Assembly (NCBI RefSeq): GCF_902167145.1
Contig: NC_050098.1
Location: forward strand, 132,630,207-132,694,206
Source: Zea mays
Lineage: Eukaryota > Streptophyta > Magnoliopsida > Poales > Poaceae
DNA length: 64,000 nt
Direction of reading: 5' to 3'
The translations under genes were made by a program, and so were the position numbers. Shown here one piece after another: positions 1 to 12,678 of this stretch. A model generated the notes under the pieces. That model was not told the origin of the DNA, did not search any database, and saw nothing but the letters and a program-made list of their open reading frames with translations. Positions within the stretch are counted from its first letter, which is position 1. Each line of letters starts with the position of its first letter.

Positions 1-895
1 TTAAGTCACTGCAGAATCATGCCGTTGGCACGCTCTACCTGCCCATTCGTCATGGGGTGAGCTACGGCGGCCTAGTCCATCCGGATGTGGTGGTCCTCGC
101 AGAAGTCCAGGAACTTCTTGCCAGTGAACTGGGTGCCGTTGTCGGTGATGATGGAGTTCGGGACCCAAAGCGATGGATGATGTTGGTGAAGAACGCCACC
201 GCCTGTTCGGACCTGATGTTGTTTAGGGGTCGGACCTCGATCCACTTGGAGAATTTGTCGATAGCGACCAGCAGGTGCGTGAAGCCCCCGGGTGCCTTCT
301 GCAAGGGACCGACGAGGTCTAGACCCCACACAGCAAACAGCCAGGTGATGGGTATTGTTTGCAGGGCCTGAGCGGGCAGATGTGTCTACCTTGCATAGAA
401 TTGACACCCTTGGCAGGTGCGTACAATCCTAGTGGCATCGGCCACCGCGGTTGGCCAGTAGAAACCTTGTCGGAAGGCGTTTCCAACGAGGGCTCGAGGC
501 GCTGCGTGATGACCGCAAGCCCCCGAGTGTATTTCTTGCAATAGCTCCTGACCTTCGGCGATGGATATGCATCACTGGAGGATGCCTGAGGGGATGCGGT
601 GGTAGAGCTCATTTTCGTCACCCAGCAAGACGAACGACTTGGCGCGCCGCGCCAGTCGCCGAGCTTCGGCCCTGTCGAGGGGTAGCTCTCCTCAGTGGAG
701 ATATTGTAGGTACGGGGTCTGCCAGTTTCGATTAGGCGTGACCCCATTCCGCTCTTCCTCAATGCGCAGTGCCTCACCCTCGGCGGCCGAGGGTGCCTCG
801 GGCTGGGCCAAGGCCTCCCCGGGCTCGGGCGTGTTGTCGGTCTTGACAGAGGGTTGATGTAGGTCTCGGGAGAAGACGTCCGGGGGAACCGTTGT
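1..895 (-). pseudogene. Integrase region of Huck-like copy 1 (partial, frameshifted)
   Basis: This is the integrase part of pol, which would insert the cDNA into the genome. The first catalytic Asp is in a GLDLVGP motif (about 310-331) and the second in TDNGTQF (about 120-145). The region with the catalytic Glu (GQVERAN) is within the first 60 bases. The frame changes near 895, where copy 2 has four extra bases (GCGA), and again near 165, where a G run is one base shorter. A stop at 72-74 replaces a Trp codon of copy 2 (TGG to TAG). The upstream zinc-binding part is around 500-700. The rest lies outside the window. It cannot make a working enzyme. Confidence 0.8.
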
Positions 896-2706
896 CCCGA
901 GGCTATCTTAGCCAGCTCGTCCGCAGTCTCGTTGTACCGTCGAGCGATGTGGTTGAGCTCGAGCCCGTAGAACTTGTCTTCCAGGCGCCGAACCTCGTCG
1001 CAGTAGGCCTTCATCTTTGGGTCACGGCAGTGGGAGTTCTTCATGACTTGGTCGATGACAAGCTGCGAGTCGCCACGAGCGTCGAGGCACCGAACCCCTA
1101 GCTCGATGGCGATGCGCAACCCGTTAACCAAAGCCTCGTACTCGGTCACGTTGTTTGACGCCGGGAAATGGAGGCGCAGCATGTAGCGGAGGTGCTTCCC
1201 GAGGGGTGAGATGAAGAGCAGGCCCGCACTCGCTCCTGTTTTCATCAGCGACCCATCGAAATACATGGTCCAGAGTTCCGGTTGGATCGGAGCTGCTGGA
1301 AGCTGGGTGTCGACCCATTCAGCCACAAAGTCCGCCAAGACTTGGGACTTGATGGCCTTCCGAAGAGCGAACGAGATTGTTTGGCCCATGATCTCCACCG
1401 CCCATTTTGCAATCCTACCCGAGGCCTCTCGGCACTGGATGATCTCCCCCAGGGGGAAGGATGACACCACAGTCACCGGATGAGACTCGAAGTAGTGTCG
1501 CAACTTTCGCCGCGTCAGAATTACCGCGTACAGTAGCTTCTGAATTTGCGGGTAGCGGATTTTGGTCTTGGACATTACTTCACTGATGAAGTAGACCAGC
1601 CTCTGGACGAGCAATGCATGCCCTTCTTCTCGTCTCTCGACCACGATCGCGGCGCTGACCACCTGAGTGGTTGCGGCTACGTAGATCAAGAGGGCTTCTC
1701 CAGCAGCGGGGGGCACCAAGATGGGCGCGCTTGTAAGGAGCGCCTTTAAGTTCCCGAGGGCTTCCTCGGCCTCGGGGGTCCAAGCGAAGCGCTCGGTCTT
1801 CCTTAAGAGGCGGTACAGGGGTAGGCCTCTTTCGCCGAGGCGCGAGATGAAGCGGCTCAGAGCCGCAAGGCATCCCATGACCCTCTGTACTCCTTTCAAG
1901 TCCTTGATAGGCCCCATGTTGGTGATGGCCGTGATTTTCTCCGGGTTGGCCTCGATGCCCCGCTCGGAGACGATGAACCCTAGGAGCATGCCTCGGGGGA
2001 CTCCGAAGACACACTTCTCGGAATTGAGTTTCACGCCCTTCACCCTCAGACACTTGAATGTCGTTTCAAGGTTAGAGAGGAGGTCAGAGGCTTTCCTCGT
2101 CTTGACTACGATGTCATCGACTTAAGCCTCGACCGTTCGGCCAATGTGCTCTCTGAACACGTGGTTCATGCACCTTTGGTATGTCGCGCCTACATTCCTT
2201 AAACCGAATGGCATAGTAATATAGCAGTACATGCCAAAGGGTGTGATGAAAGAGGTCGCGAGCTGGTCGGACTCTTTCATCCTGATTTGGTGATACCCTG
2301 AGTAGGCATCGAGGAATGACAGGGTTTCGCACCCAGTAGTGGAATCCACGATTTGATCAATGTGAGGCAGAGGGTAGGGAACCTTCGGACATGCTTTGTT
2401 TAGACCAGTGTAGTCTACACACATCCTCCATTTCCCACCTTTCTTTTTCACAAGCACAGGGTTGGCTAGCCATTCGGGATGGAATACCTCTTTGATGAAC
2501 ACTGCAACCATCAACTTGTGGATCTCCTCGCCTATGGCTCTGCCCTTTTCTTCGTCGAATCGGCACAGAGGCTGCTTCACGGGTCGGGCTCCAGCTCGGA
2601 TATCCAGCGAGTGCTCGGCGACATCCCTTGGTATGCCAGGCATGTCCGAGGGACTCCACGCAAAAACCTCGACGTTCGCGCGGAGAAAGTCGACGAGCAC
2701 TGCTTC
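896..2706 (-). pseudogene. Reverse transcriptase and RNase H of Huck-like copy 1
   Basis: This part of pol copies the element RNA and degrades the template. From right to left, the RT starts after a UAG at 2707-2709. It has the KKGGKWRMCVDYTGLN segment near 2400-2450, the FLDAYSGYHQI motif near 2290-2320, and MPFGLRN near 2205. The catalytic YVDD box is broken: the Tyr codon is TAA at 2122-2124, while VDD remains. The frame then stays open to about 900 and includes RNase H (YFDGSL and the NNVTEYEALVNGL helix, about 1120-1270). Copy 2 is intact at the YVDD site, so this is private damage. Confidence 0.85.
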
Positions 2707-5700
2707 CTATTTGCGGTCGAGCTCGGAGCCGATCCGGACTTGCTTGGAGGCGTTGTTGCTGGGGTTGAGAGGGACAGACTTAACCGCCTCTGCTGGCTTG
2801 AAGTTGCCGGCGTGGCGCTTCGCATCTGGCACCTCCTTGGAGAGGCTCTCTAGGTCGGCGATGAGGGCCTCGGATTCGGCGAGGGCCTCAGCGTACTCCA
2901 CGCACTCCATGTCGCATTCATACGCGTGTCGGTACGTGGATCCGACGGTGATGACCCCGTTGGGGCCCGGCATCTTGAGCTTGAGGTAGGTGTAGTTGGG
3001 GACGGCCATGAACTTGGCGTAGCATGGTCTCCCCAGCACTGCGTGGTAGGTTCCTCGGAATCCGACCACCTCGAACGTGAGGGTTTCCTTTTGGAAGTTG
3101 GAGGGAGTCCCGAAGCAGACGGGCAGATCGAGTTGCCCAAGGGGTTGGATGTGCTTCCCGGGGATGATCCCATGAAAAGGCGCCGCACCGGCCTAGATCA
3201 TGGACAGATCGATCTGCAAGAGCCCGAGGGTCTCGGCGTAGATGATGTTGAGGCTGCTGCCTCCGTCCATGAGGACCTTGGTAAGCCTGACGTTGCCGAT
3301 GACGGGATCGACAACGAGCGGGTACTTCCCCGGGCTCAGCACGCGGTCGGGGTGGTCGCCTTGGTCGAAGGTGATGGGCTTGTCAGACCAGTCTAGGTAG
3401 ACTGGCGTCGCCACCTTCATCGAGCAGACCTCCCGGCGCTCCTGCTTGCGGTGCCGAGCCGAGGCGTTTGCCACTTGCCCACCGTAGATCATGAAGCAGT
3501 CGTGGACCTCGGGGAACTCCTCTGCTTTGTGGCCCTCCTTCTTGTCGTTGTCATGGCCTTTGCCACCTTCTGCCGAGGGCCCGGCCTTATGGAAGTAGCG
3601 CCGAAGCATGACGCAATCCTCAAGGGTGTGCTTGACGGGACCCTAATGATAGGGGCACGATTCCTTGAGCATCTTGTCGAACAGGTTGGCCCCTCCAGGA
3701 GGCTTCTGAGGGTTCCTGTGCTCGGTGGCGGCGACAAGATCTGCGTCGGCGGCGTCGCGTTTCGCTTGTGACTTCTTCTTGCCCTTCTTCTTCGTGTCGC
3801 GCTGAGCGGACGCCTCGGGGACGTCTTCCTGCTGGTGTCCCTGAGGCTGCTTGTCCTTCCGGAAGATGGCCTCGACCGCCTCCTGACCAGAGGCGAACTT
3901 TGTGGCGATGTCCATTAGCTCGCTCGCCCTAGTGGGAGTCTTGCGACCCAGCTTGCTCACCAGGTCGCGGCAAGTGGTGCCGGCGAGGAACGCGCCGATG
4001 ACATCTGAGTCAGTGATGTTGGGCAGCTCGGTGCGCTGCTTCGAAAATCGCCGGATGTAGTCCCACAGGGATTCTCCTGGCTGCTGGCGGCAGCTTCGGA
4101 GATCCCAAGAGTTCCCAGGGCGCACGTATGTGCCCTAGAAGTTTCCGGCGAAGGCTTTGACCAGGTCGTCCCAGTTGGAGATCTGTGCAGGAGGCAGATG
4201 CTCCAGCCAGGCTCGGGCGGCGTCGGAAAGGAACAAGGGCAGGTTGCGGATGATGAGGTTGTCATCGTCCGTTCCACCCAGCTGGCAGGCTAGCCGATAG
4301 TCCGCGAGCCACAGTTCCGGCCTTGTTTCCCCTAAGTACTTGGTGATGGTAGTCGGGGCTCAGAACTAGGTCAGGAACGGCGCCCGTCATATGGCCCGGC
4401 TGAAAGCTTGCGGACCGGGTGGTTCGGGCGAGGGACTCCGATCCTCCCCGCTGTCGTAGCGTCCCCCACGCCTGGGGTGGTAGCCTCGGCGCACCTTCTC
4501 GTCGAGGTGGGCTCGACGGTCGCGGCGGTGGTGCTCGTTGCCGAGGCGACCCGGGGCTGCAGGCGTTGCGTCCTACGTGCGCCCGGTGTGAACCGAGGCT
4601 TCCCGCATGAATCGGGAAGTCGCGGCACGATGCTCCGAGGGGTACCCTTGCCTTCGGGAGGCAGAGCTTTCGGCCCGTCGGACCACGGCATCCTCCAGGA
4701 GATTCTTGAGTTCTCCCTGGATACGCCGCTCCTCGGTGGTGGATGGCTCCGGCATCGCTCGGAGTAGTATTGCTGCTGCAGCCAGGTTCTGGTCGACCCC
4801 ACTGGAAGCCGGGGGCAGCCTTGCCCTGGCATCGTCAGCGACACGGTGCTGGACGTCCTGGGCCAGATGACGCGCTTCTCTGGCTAGCGCTCGGCCTGCC
4901 CACTCCTGCCCGATGTTTGTCGGAGCTGCACAAGTTGTCCTGCTTCCTCGTCGAGCTTGGCCTGCATCTCGCGGATTTTCTCGAGCTGTGTGTCCTGACC
5001 CCCCGCAGGGACTAGGACCACAGCTAGCTCCCGAAGGATGTCAACGCGAGGTGCAGGCCTAGGGGGATCGTCGTCCTCCGGCATACCAAGGTGGTTGCCT
5101 TCGTCGAGACCCCCTAGATCGACGTGGAAACATTCGCGACTTGGGCCACAGTCTTCGTCGTCAAGGCTGTGGCTACCATCGGAGTAATCAGAGAGGCAGT
5201 AGTCACATTCGGTCATGAAGTCTCACACGACACTGGGGTTACCGAGCCCAGACACTGGGGCTACCATCGGAGTAACCAGAGTCGGGCTCGTCATCTTCCT
5301 CGGAACCCGGGGGCCCATAGGTCGAGACGGCCGTCAGTCGGTCCCAGGTTGGCCACATATGTACCCTGGAAGGTTAGGATATGCCTTTATGAAAGCGTCC
5401 ACCGAAGCGGGGTCGCTTTGTGGGTCAAAGCTGAATCTAAAAGGCATAGGGTGGAAGACGGACGGTACCTCTTGATCGACGGATGGTGACGAAGTCGCGT
5501 CGGGGACGGACTGCACCGTTATCTCATGTACGAGGCTAACACCCAGCAAGTCCTTCGCGAGCGCGCTGGCGTCATCCGTCCGCTTGGCGTTGGCGTATTG
5601 CGGGGAAACGATGTTCGTCTTCGTCTCAGACGCGAGGTCAACGCCCGACGTGTCCCCCGCTGGGGCGCCGGCGTCGTCGACTCGCTCGATAGCCAACGAG

Positions 5701-5966
5701 GTGTCGCCTCCTGCTTGGCCATGGTTGCCCCGCCTCCTCCTCTTGCAGCGGGGAAGGTGACGGGACAGGCTCGGATGCTGCTATTCTGCCACGGGGGGAA
5801 GACGTCGTCGATTCCGCCACCGCCGGGCGGGCTGACGGCCGCCATTGTCGTTGTCGCGCGGCGGAGGAAGGAGTACCATGTCGTAGCTGCCGTCGAGGGA
5901 CATGAACTCGAGACTCCCGAAACGGAGCAGCGTCCTGGGCTGGAGAGGTTGCTGGAGACTACCCAT
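2707..5966 (-). pseudogene. Gag and aspartic protease of Huck-like copy 1
   Basis: Gag would form the particle and the protease would cut the polyprotein. The best start is the ATG at 5964-5966, matching the start at 49636 in copy 2. The retrotransposon gag capsid domain (GNSWDLRSCRQQPGE, then ITDSDVIGAFLAGTT) spans about 3900-4330. The protease has MDGGSSLNIIY near 3250-3280. In the capsid-protease frame, TAG stops lie at 4135-4137 and 3643-3645, where copy 2 has CAG, and at 3193-3195. A further TAG at 2707-2709 is shared with copy 2. The 4850-5340 stretch shows frame changes relative to copy 2. Confidence 0.8.
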
Positions 5967-6006
5967 CTAGAGCTTGACGGGAAGGTGTTCGTCAACATGC
6001 AGCAGA

Positions 6007-6026
6007 CCCCTACCTGGCGCGCCAAC
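6007..6026 (-). other. Primer binding site of Huck-like copy 1
   Basis: Directly inside the 5' LTR, the minus strand reads GTTGGCGCGCCAGGTAGGGG. This is the same sequence in the same place as in copy 2 (49576-49595). It would pair with the 3' end of a tRNA to prime minus-strand DNA. I do not assign the tRNA. Confidence 0.75.
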
Positions 6027-6274
6027 TGTCGGCGTTTCGACCCCGGGGGGTCCCTGGACCGACGAGTAAATTGTCGCTGCGTGCCCCAGCCCAGATGGGT
6101 CGGCGCGAGACAGAACACAAGGAGGGGGAAAACCGTGGCTTCGTGTTGTCCTGCGCCCAGGGTGGATGCGCTTGTAGTAGGGGGTTACAAGCGTCCGCGA
6201 AGGAGAGAGAGAGACTGTCCGTCAGCTCGTCCTCCCGTGCGGCCACCTCCTCGTACGAGGGCCCTAGACCTTCC

Positions 6275-6284
6275 TTTTATAGAT
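6275..6284 (-). promoter_or_regulatory. LTR TATA box (Huck-like copy 1)
   Basis: The minus strand reads CTATAAAAGG, about 250 bp from the LTR 3' end. The same box is at 49290-49299 and 61385-61394 in copy 2. It is the probable core promoter for genomic RNA. Confidence 0.7.
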
Positions 6285-6666
6285 GTAACGAGAGGGCCCA
6301 GGTGTACAATGGGGGTGTAGCAATATGCTAACGTGTCCGACAGAGAGGAGCCAGAGCCCTATGTACATGCCGATGTGGCTGTCGGAGAGGTGTTATTGCC
6401 CTGTGCATGTGATGCCGTGGCCGTCGGAGGAGCGCTTGAGCCCTATAGAAGCACAGCTGTCGGGGCTGTCGGGTCCTTACTGACGTCTCCTTGCTTCCGT
6501 AGGGGGCTGAGAATCGTCGTCGTCATGGGAGCATGCGGGGTGCCATCATTACTTGTTTACCGGGGCGAGCTAGACGGGACACCGGTCTTGTTCCCCGTAG
6601 CCTGAGCTAGCTAGGGGTAGGGTAATGATGTACCCCCCCTGTAACGTGGTCGGTCCGACCCCAAGG

Positions 6667-6950
6667 TCGGGCGAGGCGGTGACTCCTCCGAGGTCGAGGT
6701 TGAGGCCGAGCCCTAGGGTCGAGCGAGGCGGAGACCGTCTTCCGAGGTCGAGGTTGAGTCCGAGCCCTGGGGTCGAGCGAGGCGGAGACCGTCTTCCGAG
6801 GTCGAGGTTGAGTCCGAGCCCTAGGGTCGGGCAAGGCGGAGACCGTCTTCCGAGGCCGAGGTTGAGTCCGAGCCCTGGGGTCGGGCGAGGCGAAGACCGT
6901 CTTCCGAGGTCGAGGCGGGGGCCGAGCCCCGGGGTCGGGCGAGGCGGAGC
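6667..6950 (-). repeat. About 54-bp tandem repeats within the LTR U3
   Basis: Five adjacent GC-rich units of about 54 bp, each with a GAGCGAGGCGGAGACC-like core (for example at 6721, 6775, 6829 and 6883). The equivalent array in the copy 2 LTRs has a 56-bp period, so this is a family feature with variable copy number. Confidence 0.8.
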
Positions 6951-7457
6951 TTCCTATGGCGCCTGAGGCTAGACTCGGCTGCTGTCAGCCTCACCCTGGC
7001 GGGTGGCACAACAATCGGAGCAGGGCAGGCAGCGCTGTTTTCCTGTCAGGTCAGTCAGTGGAGGGGCGAAGTGACTGCGGTCACTTCGGCCCTGCCGACT
7101 GAGGAACGCGCGTCAGGATAAGGTGTCAGGCGATCCTTGCATTGAATGCTCCTGCGATACGGTCGGTTGGCGAGGCGATCTGGCCAAGGTTGCTTCACTG
7201 CGAAGCCTGCCCGAGCTGGGCCTCGGGCGAGTCGAAGGTGCGCCCGTTGCTTGAGGAGGCCCTCGGACGAGGCGTGAATCCGCCTAGGTCTACTGTTCCT
7301 GCCTGAGGCTGGGCTCGGGCGAGGCGACATCGTGTCCCTTGAGTGGATGGAGCCTTGACCTGAATTGCGCTTATCAGGCTTTTGCAGCTTGTGCTGATGG
7401 TGATTACCAGCCGAGTTTTAGGAGTCTTGGGGGTACCCCTAATTATGGTCCCCGACA

Positions 7458-9342
7458 ATGATGTTATAATGAAATCATGCCATGATGCAAGATGTATGAA
7501 GCTGGTTATATTGTGATGAAGATACATCATAAAAGGTCTTGCCATCGCTTGAAGGTCTTTTGGATCTAAATCTACATTCCCATTTGGAACAACTTTTGAG
7601 TCTTATCACCATTACTGGGTGATATTTTCCTTTGACTTTGCATTCCCACATGGAACGACTTCTGAATCTTATCACCATTACTGGGTGATTTTTTCCTCTG
7701 ACTCTGCATTCCCACTTGGAACGACTTCATAGTATTGTTGCCATTTCTAGGCGTTTGATTCTGCCTTCTTCTGAAGGTCTTCTGAATCTTTTTCTATTAC
7801 ACTCGATGGTGCACCCTAGAATTACATTTACAAGGTTGAGCATGGTTTTTTCCCTTATTGCCTCTTACAATGAAGGTAAACTTGGAGAAAATAGAAAACC
7901 ACATAATGCAATAAGTTTCTTATTTCTTTGCTTCACCTTTGGCTATTCAGCCTAGCCTCACGACACATAATAGATGTGTTTGGATTCGGGGACCACACTG
8001 TTTACTATGTGAGCTTTGGATGACTCCCTTCTATCCTGGTGGATCATATCTTGCGTTGAAAACTGGGTTGGCCAACATGCACTTGTTCATATGGAGGAGG
8101 TCCTGGGATAAATGTTAGTGGTGTTGCACAATGACTTGGTGAAAGGCTTGTTGAAGCAATGGAGCAAGGTTGAGGCTTCGACTCTTGGTGCTGAACATGC
8201 TGTGGAATATAAGGAGAATAGTAGGATGATGTGTGGAAGACTTCCTTCGATTGGCTTGTTTGTGAGGTAGCAGGCTCTTTTTGTTTTTGTATGGTTATTT
8301 GGCAAGTCTTCATAGTGTGGCCTTTGTTTTCTTCACAAAACATGTAGTATAACTTCTTCAGCTAGGTATTGTTGTTGAACCTTCCATCGAAGCTATGCCT
8401 CCTCTGCCTCCACTTGGTGTTGGTGGATGGAAGTTGCCATGCGAAGACTACTGGGATCCTGCTACTTGGGATGAATCCTGCTGATGGTTCTCCAATGCTT
8501 GAGATTTATCTTTGTTCTGTCTTGGGTTGTGTACACTTTGGACATGCTTGGAGTGAAATCTTCCTCCGAAGCCCCTAACGGTTTTTCATAACTTTGTGCT
8601 TCTTCATTGCGTTGGCGAAAACCATTATCCACCCCGATATATTCATCCATTTTTTGCAACAGCTTCTCCAGGGATTGAGGAGGTTTCCTAGCAAAGTATT
8701 GACCCATTGGACTCGGACGAAGCCCTTTGATCATTGCTTTAGTGACGATTTCATTGGTATAGTAGGTGCTTGAGCCTTGAGCCGAAGGAATCTTTGAACA
8801 TAAGCCTAAAGATATTCGTCTTGCTCTTGTGTACACCGGAACAGAGCTTGTGCAGTAATGGGCTTTGTCTAGAAACCCTGAAAAGTTATGAGGAGCATAT
8901 CTTTAATCTTCTGCCATGATGAGACGGTGCCTGGCCGAAGAGAAGAATACCATGTTTGAGCCACACTACCATGACAAATGAATTTGCCATCACTGTTGCA
9001 TTGCCACCATAGTATGATATTGTAGCTTATCCAAAACTGCTTTGGATCTAATAGGCTATCATACATTGGTAATTAAGGTGGTATGCACAGTGGTGGCCAT
9101 GGCGTAGCTTGTAATTCTATAGCCAATGGAGAAGCATCATCATAGTTATGCTTTTCATGACAAAGGTTTCTCTGATGGTGTTGGTCCTCTGGTTGTTTGA
9201 TTTGTTGCATTACGCTACACAATTGTTCTGATGATTCGTCAATTTATTCTCAAAGCTGAGAAACCCAAAGCATCTTCTCTTTATGCTTCTCAACTTTTTG
9301 TTGAATAGCTTTGAGATTTATAATCTCTTGATCAAGGTCGTC
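7458..9342 (-). pseudogene. Decayed gag of an old Tat/Cinful-like gypsy element
   Basis: Minus-strand gag text survives in several frames. At 8869-9066 there is a capsid-like segment ending GTVSSWQKIKDMLLITFQGF. At 8462-8836 there is a segment with KMDEYIGVDNGFRQRN. Near 8290-8345 a degenerate zinc knuckle has the C-x4-GH-x4-C part but has lost its first Cys. At 7475-7680 there are two copies of a roughly 22-residue repeat. The N-terminal start is separated by a solo LTR and resumes at 12679-12865. The left end is cut by Huck copy 1, so no pol of this element is seen. The family link rests on similarity of the gag start to that at 61493-61595. Confidence 0.6.
7576..7735 (-). repeat. 66-bp tandem repeat in the old gag
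   Basis: ATTCCCA-x-TTGGAAC-like units recur at about 7576, 7642 and 7708, a 66-bp period, 2.4 copies. The period is a multiple of three and encodes a repeated 22-residue block with a WEC core on the minus strand, near the gag C terminus. Confidence 0.7.
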
Positions 9343-12300
9343 TGTAAAGCCCAAAATTGGTAGAAAAAAAATAATGAAATAAATAAGTTTTGGCAATACT
9401 AAAATGTTATTAACTAAATATAAATCCTAAAACATTAGAATGGGACAGTCCTCTCATGAACTATAATATTCAGGTTACCTTCCACTGTTTATAAATTCAT
9501 AAAAGGGAATATGTGTTACTTCTCTAAAAATAAGCAAAACAACATAGGTTCATTATTATTGATTTTAACCTCTAACTGATCACACAGTCACAAATGATAT
9601 TCTCCTAAAATGAATTACTCTTTATGGCGTGATTATAGGCAGTCACTTAAAATTATGAAATAATAAGATAATAATAAAATGATACCTTTCTATGCAACCA
9701 TTATGGAATTTGGATTGTGCATACTAAATTCGATTTTGAAATTTCAAATTTGAAAACAAGAAATATAAATGAACAAAAGAAAACAAAAAGAAAAAAGGTT
9801 CTCTACTCCTGGGCCGATTTCTCCCCCTCCCTCGGCCCATCTCGGCCAGTCGACTCACTGCGGCCCATCCCCTTGCCGCGTCTCTGACTTGTGGGGCCCG
9901 CTCCCTCGGGTCTTCTCCCACCTCCCGCGGTGCTCAACAAAACGCCGTGGGCGCCGCCGGTGAATTCACGCATGTATCGCTGGCGACCAACAGAAATCTG
10001 TCGAACTCTACGCGCGGTAAGAACCGATCCCGGCCGTGTTTCTCGCCATCCGTGCGGACTCTACCTGCCCCCGTGCCCCGTACTATATAATCCCAGCGCT
10101 CGCCTTTGCTCATCAATCGCATCACGGTGACGAGAAGTAGGAGACCAGGCACCCTATCCGAGCGACCGCCATGGATCCCGTTGCGGAGCTCCCTGCGTCC
10201 TGCTGATGTCCGGCCATCGATGGGAGGCAATTGGGGGTTTCTTGGCCGCGTGGAGTATTGCCATGACATCGATTAGCCGAAAGGGCCCATGGGGCACTGT
10301 GAATCTCTCGCCGTTGATGAATCTCTACTACCGGTCCGCCCTGCGCCATGTCTGGCCCTGCTCCCGCCTTCTTCATCGGTGAGGCCTCTCTCGCGCTCCC
10401 CCATGGTCATCGTGACGTTTTTCTGGGGTCCGCTAGGAATCAAACACCGGAACCTTGGTGCCTGCTCACCAGCCATGACACCGCCGCTGGATGGCATGTG
10501 CGCTGCCGCGGGCTATCCGTGTGGGCGTGCCATAGGCCGGCTTCAGGAGGAAAGAGAGAGGTGAGTTGAAGGCGATAAGCTGGGACCGTTTGGATCTCGA
10601 CGGATGGTCGAGATTAGCCAGAGCGTGCCTTTTCGCGAAGACAGATGGGGACCATGGGATTGGAATCTGACGGATGAGAGTCGACTGTGGGCGGTATTAA
10701 ATCAGAACCGTAGTTTCTTCGTCCAGCGGCTATGGGGAGAATAGGGTGTCACGAACCGTGGACCGTGGATACTTGATCCAGCGGTTGAAATGCAATGATG
10801 GGCCCTCGGAAACCCGATCTAATCCTAGCTGTAGGTAAGGGATCCAACGGTCATGATCCAACGATACCTTTTCGGCCATGGTCAATTGCAGAAGAGCCCT
10901 TGAACTTCATTTAAATGAACCCGCCGTCCAGTGCGCGGGGTGAATCGTGAGTCTTGGGAAATGTTGCGAGTTAACCCCTGCGTTCCTCTGTTTTTGACGC
11001 CCAGTCCAGATAACAATAAAAATAGGAAATTAACTATAGAAATTGATTGTTAATACAAAAATAATTCCAGAAATTTGTATAATTCATAATTAATTCATTT
11101 TAAGTCCAAATTGATCCATTCTAGTTTATATAATTTTGTAATTTTATGGTTTATCAACTAGTATCACTGTTTTGACATGAAAACCCTATTAAAATTAATC
11201 TCCTAATTAATCTTGTACCTGCCACCTAGAATTTTTGGAAAACCATAACTTCATAATCGTAACTCCGATTGTAGTGATTCTCGATCCCACGATCTTGTAG
11301 CGACGCGTAGATTATTATTATGCAGTTTGTTCTTATGTTTGGTGTGATGTTAATTTTGCCTATACACTGTTTGTCTGTATTGCTACGACTAGCAGCGAGG
11401 TTACGTGTCACCTGAAGATAATCCTGGTACCTGGAATCTCAAGTCCCAGGCAAGTTGTGCCCTTGATCACTTCTTTTTACCTATTCATGTTCTGATTAAT
11501 CATAATGATCTGCATAGGTTAATTTTGTGGGACCCAATAGGTCACCATAGTTTGACTATCTTTATGCCTTGTTTACCACTAAACTTCTAGGTAGTACTTG
11601 CTAGTGCTTTATGTGGATTTGGGTATAGAGATACACATTATTCATGATTATACTTTTGTTATCAGTTGTTATTTACTGTTCATGATAAGATCATTATGTT
11701 AATTGGAACATGGAGTGACCACCCGGGAAAACAGTGCTACCACAAGGGTTTATGGATGCCCTTGGCTGATTAATTAGGAAAGCTAGTGGAGGACTACCTT
11801 ACCCGAAAGAGGCAAGGGCAGTAGGGGAGTGGTCAGTGTAGGGAGGTCCTTGGTTGATTTTGCTGCGATGGCGGTCAGGCAAGGGATCCCTGCGTTGGAG
11901 CTTTCTATAAACTGTAGCGGGTTTTCTGAAGCTAGTGGAACTTTGTAAAGGTCTCGTAGTGTTACCCTGCCTCTCCTCCTCGGTAGAGGTATATGGGAAG
12001 TCGCGATCCCTTGGCAGGTGGGTAAAATGACTTGTGGGTAAAGATGTGCAACCTCTGCAGAGTGTAAAACTGGTATACTAGCCGTGCTCACTGTCATGAG
12101 CAGCTCGGACCCTCACATGATTAATTTATGGAACTAAATTCAATTTGTCATATGCATTGCATCGCAGGTGATGTTGTTACTTTTGTTCTACTACTTAATT
12201 GGGTTTGGTATTTACTTATACTTAGTAATTGCTAATAAAATTTTGACCAACTTTAAAAGCAATGCTCAGCTTCAACCATCCTCTTTGGTAAGCCTTACAC

Positions 12301-12678
12301 TTCACGTGAGCTCCCACCTTTGGCGAGTTCATGCACATTATTCCCCACAACTTGTTGAGCGATGAACGTATGTGAGCTCACTCTTGCTGTCTCACACCCC
12401 CACAGGTCAAGAACAGGTACCACATGATGAGGCGCATGGAGGATGCTGTGTCGAGTTCGTGAGAGGTCTAGGCCATCGTCTCCCAGTCAACTTTGGGTTG
12501 CTGGACCGTTGTCTCCTTATAATGTAATTATTTATTTTGTATAGAACTCCTATTATATAGTAAAGATGTGACATTCGATCCTGTGCCATGATTCATCATA
12601 TGTGTGAGACTTGGTCCCAGCACACCTGGTGATTATGTTCGCGCCCGGGCTTTGGACCGCTGAAACCCGGGTGTGACA
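9343..12678 (+). mobile_element. Solo LTR, 3.3 kb, related to the 28754-37068 element
   Basis: A single LTR from TGTAAAGCCC (9343) to GGGTGTGACA (12678), 3336 bp, with no internal domain. The flanking 5-mers are TCGTC (9338-9342) and TCATC (12679-12683), a target duplication with one mismatch. The 11400-12640 part is recognisably the reverse complement of 28790-30130, so it belongs to the same long-LTR group but lies in opposite orientation and is much more diverged. A TATA-like box (TATATAAT) lies at 10084-10091. Loss of the internal part by LTR-LTR recombination is the usual route to this structure. The long LTR suggests a Tekay/Del-type chromovirus, but no protein is present to confirm that. 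Confidence 0.8.
10084..10091 (+). promoter_or_regulatory. TATA-like box in the solo LTR
   Basis: TATATAAT sits after a GC-rich stretch, in the position expected for the U3/R boundary of this LTR. The related young LTRs have TTAAATAG (minus strand CTATTTAA) in a comparable GC-rich setting. Confidence 0.5.

Larger units (their letters stand above)
1..7457 (-). mobile_element. Huck-like Ty3/gypsy retrotransposon, copy 1 (3' part outside window)
   Basis: An LTR retrotransposon read right to left. It has a 5' LTR (6027-7457), primer binding site (about 6007-6026), gag, protease, reverse transcriptase/RNase H and integrase. The integrase runs off the left edge, so the 3' LTR is not visible. Gene order with integrase after RNase H is Ty3/gypsy. 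The LTR start TGTCGGGGACCATAATTAGG and the proteins match the second copy at 47925-61492 closely. The name Huck comes from LTR size (1.4-1.65 kb), a total near 13.7 kb in copy 2 and the gag text; a related maize family is possible. Coding is broken by several stops and frameshifts, so the copy is non-autonomous. It lies inside an older gag remnant that resumes at 7458. Confidence 0.85.
6027..7457 (-). repeat. 5' LTR of Huck-like copy 1
   Basis: A 1431-bp LTR bounded by TG...CA. Read on the minus strand it starts TGTCGGGGACCATAATTAGG at 7457 and ends CGCCGACA at 6027. It is homologous to the LTRs at 47925 and 60075. A TATA box lies at 6275-6284 and a GC-rich tandem array at about 6667-6950. 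Confidence 0.9.
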